Positions 17,129-25,090 of a DNA stretch of 64,000 nucleotides are shown piece by piece. A program made the translations under genes and the position numbers. The notes beneath the pieces are model-generated. The model was not told the origin of the DNA. It made no database searches and was given only the letters and a program-made list of their open reading frames with translations. Source of the DNA: Oscillospiraceae bacterium. Its GTDB lineage: Bacteria; Bacillota; Clostridia; Oscillospirales; Ruminococcaceae. The stretch lies in NCBI GenBank assembly GCA_021769525.1, contig JAETSQ010000018.1:1-64000 (forward strand), in the 5' to 3' direction. How positions within the stretch are numbered: position 1 is the stretch's first letter; every line of letters begins with the position of its first letter.

Positions 17129-18731
17129 TCTTCTTCCCTCTCTTTCTGGAGCCGGACATGGCGAGGCCGAACTCCGCGTCGCTGGCGTCCGGGGAGAGGA
17201 TGCCGCTCACCTTGCCGTCCGAGACGATGGCGATGCGGTCGCAGATGCTCCGCAGCTCCACCAGCTCGGAGGAGACCACGATGACGGTCATCCCCTGTTC
17301 CCGGTTCAGCTTGGTCAGGTATTCCAGCACCAGCTTTTTGGCGCCGATGTCGATGCCTCTGGTGGGTTCCGAGACAAAGAGGATCTCCGGGTTCAGGGTG
17401 AGGGCGCGGGCCAGGCACACCTTCTGCTGGTTGCCGCCGGAAAGGCGCCCCGCGTGCTGGTGGATGCCGGTGCAGCGGATGTCCAGCTTCTCCACCATCT
17501 CCTGGGCGTGGGCCCTGGCCTTCTTGCCGTCATAGAGGCGCATCCAGCCGATCTTTTTGGTGAAGTCGTTGTTCACCTCCAGGGCGGAAAAGACGATGTT
17601 CTGCTCGATGCTCTCCTCCAGCAGGAGGCCGACTCCCCGCCGGTCCTCCGAGACGAAGGCCACCTTGCTCCGCAGGGCCTCCCCCAGTTTGGAGAGATCC
17701 AGCGTCTTCCCGGCGATCTTCACCTCCCCGGCGGTGTCGTAGAGGCCCATGATGCCGTTGGGGATGCCCAGCTTCCCCTGTCCGGCAAGGCCCCCGATGC
17801 CGAAGATCTCTCCCCGGCGGATGTCCAGGTCCACGCCCTTCACCTGCTCGCCGGGCATATCCACGTAGTAGTTCCGCAGGGAAACGGCGATGTCGCTGTC
17901 GGAAAGAGAACGGGTGTCCTCCCCCTCGGCCTCCACCAGCTTTTCCACCCGGCGGCCGATCATCAGCTCGGCGATCTCCACCGCGCTGGTCTCCGCCACC
18001 TCCCGGCGGGCCACGAACTCCCCGTCCCGCAGGACGGTGAGGCTGTTCGCCACCGCCATCACCTCGTCCAGGCGGTGGGTGATGAAGACGATGGCGATAC
18101 CCTGGGAGGCGATGGTGCGCATGGCCTCCAGCAGGCGGTCCGCCTCGCTCTCGGTGAGGACGGCGGTGGGCTCGTCAAAGACCAGCAGGCGGATGCCCCG
18201 CTTGTCGATCTCGCGGGCGATCTCGATAAACTGCATATACCCCACCGGCAGCCCCCGGACATAGGCGTTCTCGCCGATCTTAAGGCCGATGGTCTCCAGG
18301 GCCTTTCGGGCGTCCCTGGCCATGGCGTCCAGGTCCAGGGTCTCCATGGAGGGGCCCACCAGGCGGCTCACCAGGTTGGGGTGGCTGATCTCCCGCCCGA
18401 TCTTGATATTCTCGGTGACGGTAAAGCCGGGGATGAGCATAAATTCCTGGTGGACCATGCCGATGCCCAGCTCCATGGCCTTCAGGGGGGTATCGATGTT
18501 CACCGTCTCCCCGTCCACCTGGATGGTCCCCTCAAAGCCGCCGGTGGTGTGGATCACCGGCATCCCGAAGAGAATGTTCATCAGGGTGGATTTGCCGGCT
18601 CCGTTTTCCCCCATCAGGGCGTGTATCTCGCCGGGGCGGATGCAGAGGCTGACGTCTTTCAGCACTTGGTTGTCGGCGTACTTTTTGGAGATATGCTCCA
18701 TCTGCAGGACATATTCCCGATTTTCTGCCAT
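17121..18731 (-). CDS. ABC transporter ATP-binding protein with two ATPase domains
   Basis: A 536-residue double ATPase of the nucleoside/simple-sugar (RbsA/YufO) type. Domain 1 has Walker A GENGAGKST near residue 40 and Walker B LLVFDEPTAVL near 165-175. Domain 2 has a degenerate P-loop GLAGQGK near 290, signature LSGGNQQK near 428 and EPTRGID near 454. It powers the two permeases encoded next. Upstream a terminator separates it from the binding-protein gene. GAGGGGG lies about 10 bases before the ATG. Confidence 0.95.
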   Translation of the reverse strand: MAENREYVLQMEHISKKYADNQVLKDVSLCIRPGEIHALMGENGAGKSTLMNILFGMPVIHTTGGFEGTIQVDGETVNIDTPLKAMELGIGMVHQEFMLIPGFTVTENIKIGREISHPNLVSRLVGPSMETLDLDAMARDARKALETIGLKIGENAYVRGLPVGYMQFIEIAREIDKRGIRLLVFDEPTAVLTESEADRLLEAMRTIASQGIAIVFITHRLDEVMAVANSLTVLRDGEFVARREVAETSAVEIAELMIGRRVEKLVEAEGEDTRSLSDSDIAVSLRNYYVDMPGEQVKGVDLDIRRGEIFGIGGLAGQGKLGIPNGIMGLYDTAGEVKIAGKTLDLSKLGEALRSKVAFVSEDRRGVGLLLEESIEQNIVFSALEVNNDFTKKIGWMRLYDGKKARAHAQEMVEKLDIRCTGIHQHAGRLSGGNQQKVCLARALTLNPEILFVSEPTRGIDIGAKKLVLEYLTKLNREQGMTVIVVSSELVELRSICDRIAIVSDGKVSGILSPDASDAEFGLAMSGSRKRGKKNG

Positions 18732-18908
18732 GTTTTCCCATACCCCCTCTTGTCGTTATCGCGGCCCGCTCCGGGCGGGCCCCTTTCCTGTGGACCACTG
18801 ATCCAGTCCCACGGCCCTTGCGCGTCCTTGGGATCGGATCAATCGTCCACCCTGTTCTTCCTGCGGCAGCAGCGCGGCCGCCGGAGAAAAACAGAATAAA
18901 CCTTGAAA

Positions 18909-18945
18909 AATCCCGCCGGCCTGCCAAATTGAGGCCGGCGGGATT
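18909..18945 (-). terminator. Partial terminator inside the importer operon
   Basis: A perfect 14-bp stem, AATCCCGCCGGCCT at 18909-18922 and its complement at 18932-18945. On the minus strand it is followed by five U. Its place after the binding-protein gene and before the ATPase gene fits the usual excess of binding protein over membrane parts. Confidence 0.8.
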
Positions 18946-18960
18946 TGTCCTATCTGCTCA

Positions 18961-20163
18961 TCAGAAATCGATGAAATCCGCCATGACCAGGTAGTGGTTG
19001 GGAACGACGGTGCCGTTCTCCTCGTAGTTGGTGAGGGTCATCTTCATGCCCTTGGTGAAGTGCTCGGCGCACTCCGCGATGGTCTCCCGGATGACGGCAT
19101 CGTCCACGTTGCCGTTGGTCTTGCCGTCCAGGACCTTGCGGGCGTACTCAACGCCGGCATCGATGAAGAGCATGTTGCAGGGAACGCCCCAGGTGGAGGC
19201 GCGGCCGTGCATCCCGTACTCCTCCGCCTTGGCGGTGAGCTGCTCTTTGATGTACTCCACATCCGCCTCATGGCCGGCCATATCGATGTTCAGGGCGGCG
19301 GGATAGGCGTGGAAGGGAGAGGGGCAGCACTGGAGGGTGTAGATGGCGCCCTGCTCAAAGACCTGGCGGATCAGGGGCTCCTGCATCCCGCAGTTGGTGG
19401 TGAAGAAGCAGGTGTCCTTGCCGTACTTGGCGACCTGACGGGGGACATCCTCCATGATGAACTGCTGGGCGCCGGTGATGCCGCTGTCGCCGGTGGGATC
19501 GGGGGCGGTGACGTCAACCAGCTCGATGTTCTGCTCGGCGCAGTACTTCTTCAGGTTCTCGTGACGGGCCACGATGAGGGCGTAGCTCATGTGGCGGGGG
19601 AAGGAGTAGTGGATGAGGGTCTTGGCGCCCTGCTTGGCAGCCTGGGCGGGGATGGCGATGCCGCAGCCGGGCTCATCCACCTGCAGGACCACATCGGCAA
19701 CGGGGTCGATGACGCCGGGGTCCTCGCCGGGGGTGCCGACGATGAAGAGCATATCCGGGCGGGTCTCACGGACCTTGGCGATGGCGGCGGAGGTGGCAGG
19801 AATGGCCTGGCACCAGACGATGGCCTTCACATCCGGGTCGGAGGCCAGAGCCACCGCGTTGGAGATGACCGTCTCGGTCTCGCTGGTGAAGTTATCCGGA
19901 TAGGTGGTGGTGACGATGAGATCGGGATACTTCTCCTTCATCTTGTTGGCCTGGGTGATCTCCTCATCACCCTGGGAGGCGGTGCCGGTGATGATGCCGA
20001 TCTTGTAGCTGGGGGCGGCGGGCTCGCTGCCGCCGTCGCTGGCGGGGGTGCTGGAAGGGGCGGGAGCGGGCGTGCTGGAGGGCGCGGGATCGGCGCCGCG
20101 GCAGCCGGTCACGGCCAGCACCATCAGGGCGGCCAGCACCAGGGAGAGAATTCTCTTCTTCAT
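18961..20163 (-). CDS. DUF3798-family substrate-binding lipoprotein
   Basis: A 400-residue lipoprotein. The signal peptide ends in LAVTGC, with the lipidated Cys near residue 20, followed by a Pro/Ser/Ala linker and a type-1 periplasmic-binding fold (YKIGIITGTASQGDEEI, AIVWCQAIPATSAAIAKV, MLFIVGTPGEDPG). I recognise it as the DUF3798 family; its ligand is not known to me. AAGGAGG precedes the ATG at 20163. It is the first gene of a four-gene minus-strand importer operon, with promoter at 20302-20330. Nucleosides or simple sugars are plausible ligands from the transporter class only. Confidence 0.85.
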   Translation of the reverse strand: MKKRILSLVLAALMVLAVTGCRGADPAPSSTPAPAPSSTPASDGGSEPAAPSYKIGIITGTASQGDEEITQANKMKEKYPDLIVTTTYPDNFTSETETVISNAVALASDPDVKAIVWCQAIPATSAAIAKVRETRPDMLFIVGTPGEDPGVIDPVADVVLQVDEPGCGIAIPAQAAKQGAKTLIHYSFPRHMSYALIVARHENLKKYCAEQNIELVDVTAPDPTGDSGITGAQQFIMEDVPRQVAKYGKDTCFFTTNCGMQEPLIRQVFEQGAIYTLQCCPSPFHAYPAALNIDMAGHEADVEYIKEQLTAKAEEYGMHGRASTWGVPCNMLFIDAGVEYARKVLDGKTNGNVDDAVIRETIAECAEHFTKGMKMTLTNYEENGTVVPNHYLVMADFIDF

Positions 20164-20301
20164 GTGGGGTTCCTCCTTGCTTTCTCTTAACCGGGTCGCC
20201 GTCATCCCTCTCCCTCCCATATGGGGAAGGGGAAGCGGAGACCGGGGCCTTATTGCCGGAACACCCTGGTAAAGTGCTACAGCGCTAAGAGCATGTATCC
20301 T

Positions 20302-20330
20302 ATTATAATAGAAAATTCATCGTTTGTCCA
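20302..20330 (-). promoter_or_regulatory. Sigma-A promoter of the DUF3798 importer operon
   Basis: On the minus strand, TGGACA (20325-20330) and TATAAT (20302-20307) with a 17-base spacer. Confidence 0.8.
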
Positions 20331-20604
20331 TACGAAAAATGATTTTTGTTTAATTTATCCTGCATTTTCTTTCCGAAAACCCCCATTTTTGTAGCAGGCG
20401 GAGCTATTTTTTTGCATTTTTGGCAATCGCTTCTTACAAATCCTCTCCCTTCCCCCTTGCTCCCCCTTCTTGGGCCTGGGAAAGATCTCCTTTTCCGGGA
20501 AGATCGCCTCTTTGGAATCGTTTTTTTCTTTCGTTGTTTCCCACAGGAAAACGCATCCCGTTTTGGGGAATATTACAATCTTTGTTTAATTCTTAAAAAA
20601 TTAG

Positions 20605-20633
20605 TTGAAATCCGCTGCGGACCATGCTATACT
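20605..20633 (+). promoter_or_regulatory. Sigma-A promoter of the YheO-type regulator
   Basis: TTGAAA at 20605-20610 and TATACT at 20628-20633, spacer 17 bases. Confidence 0.75.
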
Positions 20634-20803
20634 TTATTGCAAAGGGGATGTCCGGCAGGACCGGATGTCAGGGCCTGTTTTTCAGGCCGTTATAAAGAAA
20701 GGAAAGAAACCTCTTCCCCACAACAGAAATGCAATTGGCCGGCGAAGGAGGCCGGTCTTCTGCGCAAGAATAGCCGATAAAACTGAATCAGGAGGGCTCC
20801 CCC

Positions 20804-21457
20804 ATGAAGTCCATCGATGAAATCCTCCCTTTCCTCTCTGTGCTCATCGAGGGGATGGCAAAACATTTTGGGGAACGCTGCGAATTTGTAGTACACGACT
20901 ATTCCAAAGGACCTTCCAGCATCGTTGCCATCGTCAATGGCGATATTACCGGGCGCTCCATCGGCCACGGCGGCGAAAAGATCGGCCTGCCCGTTATGGC
21001 GGGACAGGACGAGCCAAGCGGAAAATTCAACTACATCTCCCAAACCTCCGACGGGCGCTTTCTTCGTTCCAGTACGGTCTATCTCCGGGGAGATGAGGGT
21101 GAGGTCCTGGGCGCTGTCTGCGTCAACTTTGACATCACCGAGTTGATCCGTTCCCGGAATTTTATCGAACAGTTTATCCGCCTGGATCTGAACGACACAC
21201 AGCGCCAGCAGATGCAGTCCGCTTTCTGCGAGAATGTGGATGATTTCCTGCTCGGAATGATTAACGATTCCATCAAATATGTCGGTGTGCCGGTGGCTCA
21301 TATGACCAGGGATCAAAAGGTGGAGGGGATCAGCTACCTCAACCGCCGGGGGGCCTTCCGGGTCAAGAATGCCGCTACCATTGCCGCTAAGTATTACGAC
21401 ATCTCCCGCTACACCTTGTATAATTACCTCAACGACATTGAGGACGCACGGGGGTAG
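20804..21457 (+). CDS. YheO/DauR-family PAS and helix-turn-helix regulator
   Basis: A 217-residue protein. The N-terminal YheO-like PAS domain (about residues 5-115) has EFVVHDYSKGPSSIVAIVNGDITGR and VLGAVCVNFDITEL; the C-terminal HTH (about 170-215) has GISYLNRRGAFRVKNAATIAAKYYDISRYTLYNYL. Members regulate amino-acid or related catabolic genes (DauR controls D-arginine use). AGGAGGG precedes the ATG. It is divergent from the DUF3798 importer, so that operon is a plausible target. Terminator at 21496-21541. Confidence 0.88.
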   Translation: MKSIDEILPFLSVLIEGMAKHFGERCEFVVHDYSKGPSSIVAIVNGDITGRSIGHGGEKIGLPVMAGQDEPSGKFNYISQTSDGRFLRSSTVYLRGDEGEVLGAVCVNFDITELIRSRNFIEQFIRLDLNDTQRQQMQSAFCENVDDFLLGMINDSIKYVGVPVAHMTRDQKVEGISYLNRRGAFRVKNAATIAAKYYDISRYTLYNYLNDIEDARG

Positions 21458-21495
21458 CGCATATTCTAAGCCATCTTCTCACTTTCCCATACATA

Positions 21496-21541
21496 CGGAA
21501 AAAGCACCGTCTCCTATCCTGGGCCGGTGCTTTTTCCGTTT
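21496..21541 (+). terminator. Terminator after the YheO-type gene
   Basis: A perfect 14-bp stem, CGGAAAAAGCACCG at 21496-21509 and its complement at 21525-21538; the 3' arm itself contains five T. Confidence 0.8.
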
Positions 21542-21770
21542 TCTTCTCTTCTTTTTCTTCTTGCAAAAGAAGACCGGCGTGCCGCCGGTGTCTCGCCCTA
21601 CACGGCCTTCGGCCTTACCTTGGCAAAAGGCGCAAGTGAGTGCCTGGAGTCTTACCGAAGAAAAATCCCGGCCCCGCAGGGCCGCCAAAAGTTTCGCTCA
21701 AGTCTTTTCAAAGGAACGCGTAGCGGCCCGTTAGGGCTGCGGGGGGAAAGGGCGGCCCCCCTGGCGAAGT
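21542..21770. repeat. Interspersed repeat, copy near 21.6 kb
   Basis: Gene-free. It contains the pyrimidine-rich CTTCTTTTTCTTCTTGC core, then CGCCCTACACGG, CTTACC and GTGCCTGGAGTCTT. The same text blocks recur in the same order at 55.97-56.05 kb, so the two are copies of one longer repeat. Confidence 0.65.
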
Positions 21771-22367
21771 TAAACACAAAAGGCACAGGCTCTTTCCGCC
21801 TGTGCCGTTGTTTTATTCACTTGTGGCCTAGATCTCGTTCAGTTTCCGGTAGTTGGGTTTTCCGGTTGCTGCCTGCAATCTATGGTCTGCGGTCCTACCG
21901 CTTTTCTGGCTTTGTGTCTGCCTCTTTTTGCGTTCCATCTCCGGGAATCAGTTCCCGTCCCATTCCAGGCACTGGGTCAGATCCGTCCAGCCTGATGGCG
22001 TCTGCCATCTCCCAGGGGTTCCCCCCTGCCTGGGTGCGAAGCCTGCCGCTGGCACTGTGGTCTTATCAGAAGTTACCGAACACGAAGGCAGCCCCGGACT
22101 GACGGCGGCCAGTCCCAAAGCCCTGCTGGGAAACCGTGTCCATTGGACTCACCTCTCTCCTTCCAAACTTCTCGTGGCCTTTGCCAGGAACTGCTTAGTA
22201 CATTGGGCTCGGTCCTTTCGCTTTTTCTTCGCAGCGCTCAAAGTACCTAGTACATTGGAGTATCCCTTTCTTCGGTCCACTTTTCCGTCTGTACAGAAAC
22301 TGCCAGGTACATGGGAACCAGTCCTTCCTTTCGGCTTCTTGGTCTCATCCATTTCCTTTTTGTTTCT
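21771..22367 (-). ncRNA. Candidate structured non-coding RNA, about 597 nt
   Basis: A consensus-like promoter lies just upstream and an intrinsic terminator at the end (GGCACAGGC-ggaaaga-GCCTGTGCC then TTTTGTGTTT, ending near 21771). Between them no good protein frame exists, but perfect short hairpins are dense: GGACTG/CAGTCC near 22095-22114, GATGGC-agac-GCCATC at 21994-22009, CGGGAA-ctga-TTCCCG at 21942-21957, GCGGT-agg-ACCGC near 21890-21902 and TGGC-aaag-GCCA. The 5' third repeats a CCAATGTACTA box at roughly 52-60 base intervals. It is not tmRNA, RNase P RNA, 6S or SRP RNA by their known landmark sequences. The size is close to that of large ornate RNAs such as OLE and ROOL, but I cannot assign a family. 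Confidence 0.55.
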
Positions 22368-22373
22368 GTCTAT

Positions 22374-22402
22374 AGGATACCACAACTTCCCCGCCTTGTC
22401 AA
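22374..22402 (-). promoter_or_regulatory. Promoter of the candidate 600-nt RNA
   Basis: On the minus strand, consensus TTGACA (22397-22402) and TATCCT (22374-22379) with a 17-base spacer, after an A/T-rich upstream stretch that could act as an UP element. The expected start is about 22367. Confidence 0.75.
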
Positions 22403-22506
22403 TAGATATAATTTTATTTCATAAATAATTCATATTTTAGATAGATTGGACAGCATATCTTGTGATGGCGGCGGGTTGGATACAAAATGTGGGGTCTTCT
22501 TTTTGG

Positions 22507-23742
22507 TCAGGCGTTGTTCACCGGCGGGTAGCCGAACAGCTCGTTGATGCGGCTGTGGAGCGTTTCCGCCAGCTTGGGAACAGGATAGAGGGTCCCCACC
22601 TGGAACTCCACGGTGTGTAGGGCATCGCCCACGGTGGGGATGAAATATTCCTGGGTATCGTCATAGAGGAGCGCGCCGGTGGCGAAGTCTGCGATGTTGC
22701 AGAATTTCAACTGCGCGGTATCCGGGTCTATCCTTCCCTCCCGGATGGCGGACTCCAGCAGCTCCGGGTAGCGGAAATCCCAACGGTAGAGGTTGGCGGA
22801 TTCCTCAATGAAGTAGGAATAGGAGCCTATCTCAAAATTCTCGTTGGTTTCCCCGTGACCGGCAATCTTCCCGTCACTGTCGTAGGCTAGGAAGTAATAT
22901 CTTTTGTCAAACAGAAGGTGGTCCGCCAGCTTTTCCCCAGCCAGGAGGTTTTCCAGAAGCGTCTGCATCTCCTGCTGGCCGCTGGTACCGGTGGTGTACA
23001 GGGGGATGAGCCGGGTGTTGTCCCCTGTCACTCCCGGAACATGGATGATGTCGGTACCTTTGAGCTCCGGGGTCTCCGCCAGGTAGTAGCTATCCATAAT
23101 AATGTCCACTGAGGTTTTCTCCTCCTCCGGCTGGCTGGGGGCGGACCGGGGGAAGAAATTCCTTAGCTGGGCCAGGGTATCCCCGGAGCTTTCCAGCGCA
23201 CCATAGCATTCCCTGTCCACCCAAAAGCCGGTGCCACCCTCAACAAGGGGGAAGACTATGGTGGAAAAGACGGCCTCCCGCTCCTCCGGGGGGAAGCCTT
23301 CGGGCACGGCCATACACTGGATGTTGACCTGCTGCTCCCGGTTGTAGGAGAGGCGGATGAAGTCAAAGTCCTCCGCCATCCTTTGCCAGTCGATCCCCTG
23401 GCCGTCCTCCCGGTCCCATTCAAAGGCACAGGCGGCAACGGCCAGTTTTTCCCGCCGGAAACGCCGGCCCAGGGCTTTTATCAGGGCTTGGCCCTCCGGG
23501 GTGTTCTTGTCCAGGGCGGTCTCCAGGCCCCCGGCAAAGAGGACGATTTCATCCGGCTCCCCCAGCAGCTCGGCGGGCTTTGTGACGGGGCGGAGGCCGT
23601 CCGGCTGGGATTCCGGCTCGCTTTGGCTGGGCGGCGCCGGGGTAAAAGGGGCGGTCGGGGCGGGCTCCTGCGGTGCACAGGCGCAGAAGGTGAGCAGCAG
23701 AGCCAGCAGCGCCGCAGACTGTTTTTGACGGCTTTTCTTCAT
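22507..23742 (-). CDS. Putative lipoprotein of unknown function
   Basis: A 411-residue exported protein. The signal peptide spans about residues 8-24 and ends LLLTFCAC, which gives an atypical lipobox (Cys at 22 or 24), followed by a Pro/Ser-rich linker to about residue 50. The rest is a soluble domain with SVDIIMDSYYLAETPEL, RYYFLAYDSDGKIAGHGETNE and a C-terminal SRINELFGYPPV. I do not recognise the family. AAAGGAGG lies 8 bases before the ATG. It is divergent from the toxin-antitoxin pair and stands alone, with the candidate RNA downstream on the same strand. Confidence 0.75.
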   Translation of the reverse strand: MKKSRQKQSAALLALLLTFCACAPQEPAPTAPFTPAPPSQSEPESQPDGLRPVTKPAELLGEPDEIVLFAGGLETALDKNTPEGQALIKALGRRFRREKLAVAACAFEWDREDGQGIDWQRMAEDFDFIRLSYNREQQVNIQCMAVPEGFPPEEREAVFSTIVFPLVEGGTGFWVDRECYGALESSGDTLAQLRNFFPRSAPSQPEEEKTSVDIIMDSYYLAETPELKGTDIIHVPGVTGDNTRLIPLYTTGTSGQQEMQTLLENLLAGEKLADHLLFDKRYYFLAYDSDGKIAGHGETNENFEIGSYSYFIEESANLYRWDFRYPELLESAIREGRIDPDTAQLKFCNIADFATGALLYDDTQEYFIPTVGDALHTVEFQVGTLYPVPKLAETLHSRINELFGYPPVNNA

Positions 23743-23822
23743 CGCAGCGGCCTCCTTTGTGTCTTTCTGTAGGATAAAACGAGGGACAGTGGCATTTTAT
23801 TGCTGTCTGCCCATTTTTTTCG

Positions 23823-23873
23823 TTGATTTTCTTCGGTCCCCTGTATATAATAGAAGTAGGGAAAACCCTACTT
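23823..23873 (+). promoter_or_regulatory. Toxin-antitoxin promoter with palindromic operator
   Basis: TTGATT at 23823-23828 and TATAAT at 23846-23851 (17-base spacer). A perfect palindrome AAGTAGGG-aaaa-CCCTACTT at 23854-23873 covers the expected start site. This is the place where an AbrB-type antitoxin would bind to repress its own operon. Confidence 0.75.
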
Positions 23874-23900
23874 TCTTGATTTTCGGGGAGGAATGAAACG

Positions 23901-24176
23901 ATGCTGGCAAAAGCCTTTGTTGATAACGCTAAGGTGATGGCAAAGGGGCAGGTAACGATCCCCAAAGACATCCGCAAGGTGCTGGGGGTATCCAGCGGCG
24001 ACCGCGTTTCCTTTGTTGTAGAGGGGAATACGGTGCGGCTTATCAATTCCGCTGTTTACGCCATGCAGATCCTCCAGCAGGAAATGACCGGAGAGGCCCA
24101 GCGGGCGGACCTTGCCTCCGACGAGGAGGTCATTGCCCTTGTTCGAGAACTGCGCAGTGAGGACGATCTGCCATGA
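23901..24176 (+). CDS. AbrB/SpoVT-family antitoxin
   Basis: A 91-residue protein with a swapped-hairpin AbrB domain at residues 10-50 (DNAKVMAKGQVTIPKDIRKVLGVSSGDRVSFVVEGNTVRLIN). The C-terminal acidic helix (about 55-91, ending ELRSEDDLP) is where such antitoxins grip their toxin. It overlaps the PIN gene by 4 bases (ATGA), the normal coupling of a toxin-antitoxin pair. GGGGAGG precedes the ATG. Confidence 0.9.
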   Translation: MLAKAFVDNAKVMAKGQVTIPKDIRKVLGVSSGDRVSFVVEGNTVRLINSAVYAMQILQQEMTGEAQRADLASDEEVIALVRELRSEDDLP

Positions 24177-24592
24177 GGGTCCTGATCGACACCAATGTTC
24201 TTATTTCCGCGGCGCTCAATCCGGACGGCGTCCCCTGCAAGGCTTACCAAAAAGCCGCGCTATACCCGAACCGGGGATTGATCTGCGAGCAAAACGTAGA
24301 GGAAATGCGGCGGATCTTCTATAAAAAGTTTCCTCACCGCATGGCGGCTTTGGAAAAGTTTCTTTCGGTGGCGCTCCTGTCCCTGGAGCTTGTGCCGATC
24401 CCGGAGGATCAACTGCCCGCGGAAGGGCTCATCCGGGACCTGAAGGACCGGCCGCTCCTCCGGGCAGCTGTAGCGGCAAGTGCGGATATTTTTCTTACCG
24501 GTGATAAGGATTTCCTGGAGGCGGATGTAGAAAAGCCGAAAATCATGACTCCGGCTGAATTTTTGCAGACTAAAACCGGCAGCAGCTTCTGA
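24173..24592 (+). CDS. PIN-domain ribonuclease toxin
   Basis: A 139-residue PIN-family nuclease with the acidic metal-binding residues visible: Asp5 in VLIDTNVLISAA, Glu near 37-43 in CEQNVEEM, Asp near 98 in LKDRPLLRAA and Asp near 115-116 in ADIFLTGDKDFL. PIN toxins cut RNA, often tRNA or mRNA. It is translationally coupled to the AbrB antitoxin and all catalytic residues look intact, so the module is probably functional. A terminator follows. Confidence 0.92.
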   Translation: MRVLIDTNVLISAALNPDGVPCKAYQKAALYPNRGLICEQNVEEMRRIFYKKFPHRMAALEKFLSVALLSLELVPIPEDQLPAEGLIRDLKDRPLLRAAVAASADIFLTGDKDFLEADVEKPKIMTPAEFLQTKTGSSF

Positions 24593-24612
24593 TCGTTGCC
24601 CAAATAGAGAAA

Positions 24613-24656
24613 AAGCGCCCGGAATCCGCTATGGACTCCAGGCGCTTCCTGTTTTT
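24613..24656. terminator. Bidirectional terminator between PIN toxin and rplQ
   Basis: Stem AAGCGCCCGGA at 24613-24623 with TCCAGGCGCTT at 24637-24647 (one mismatch), followed by GTTTTT on the plus strand and preceded by an A-run for the minus strand. It ends the whole ribosomal operon. Confidence 0.8.
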
Positions 24657-24669
24657 GCTTATCCGGCGC

Positions 24670-25011
24670 TTAGACCAGCTCGATAATCGCCATCTCGGCG
24701 GCGTCGCCGCGGCGGGGACCGGTCTTGATGATGCGGGTGTAGCCGCCATTCACGTCCTTATACTTGGGGCCCAGCTCATCGATGACCTTCTTGGCCACAC
24801 TCTCCTTGGTGATGTAGGAATACACCTGGCGCTTGGAGTGGAGGTCGCCGCCTCCCGCGATGGTAATCATCTTTTCGGCCATGGAACGGACCTCCTTGGC
24901 GCGGGTCACGGTGGTCTCGATCTTGCCGTTCTCCAGCAGGAAGGTGACCATGGCTCGCAGCATGGCTCTCCTGTGGTCAGAGGTTCTGCCCAGCTTTCTG
25001 ACTCCTGGCAC
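24670..25011 (-). CDS. rplQ: Ribosomal protein L17
   Basis: A 113-residue L17 of the 50S subunit, full length, starting [21 protein letters not shown] as in other Firmicutes. It is the last gene of the S10-spc-alpha superoperon, 79 bases after rpoA. The longer-than-usual gap holds no clear terminator. The genes that commonly follow in Firmicutes (ecfA, ecfT, truA, rplM, rpsI) are absent; a toxin-antitoxin module is there instead. Confidence 0.98.
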   Translation of the reverse strand: MPGVRKLGRTSDHRRAMLRAMVTFLLENGKIETTVTRAKEVRSMAEKMITIAGGGDLHSKRQVYSYITKESVAKKVIDELGPKYKDVNGGYTRIIKTGPRRGDAAEMAIIELV

Positions 25012-25090
25012 TGTTAATCACTCCTTATATCCTTGTTTGGGGACCCGCGGCCAAAGCAGCCGCGGGATGTTTGGTTTGGGCGCGGCCCCG

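Larger units (their letters stand above)
20164..20803. other. AT-rich regulatory region between divergent genes
   Basis: 640 bases without a convincing gene. It is AT richer than its surroundings and carries two outward sigma-A promoters (20302-20330 minus, 20605-20633 plus). The plus-strand leader of the YheO-type gene is about 165 bases; a 144-codon frame from 20346 has no ribosome binding site and spans both promoters. Confidence 0.6.

Noticed and set aside
20346-20780. 144-codon plus-strand frame in the divergent regulatory region
   Set aside because: Covers a sigma-A promoter, lacks a ribosome binding site and has a random-looking composition.
22063-22385. Short minus-strand frames (78 codons from 22385; 25 codons starting at 22142) inside the candidate RNA
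   Set aside because: The 78-codon frame would have to start at or before the predicted transcript start; the 25-codon one has a usable AGGAGAGAGG but a nondescript peptide. Hairpins dominate the region. A dual-function RNA remains possible.
21527-22428. Two overlapping plus-strand frames of 191 codons each
   Set aside because: Composition is unlike a protein, no ribosome binding site, and they lie opposite the candidate structured RNA.
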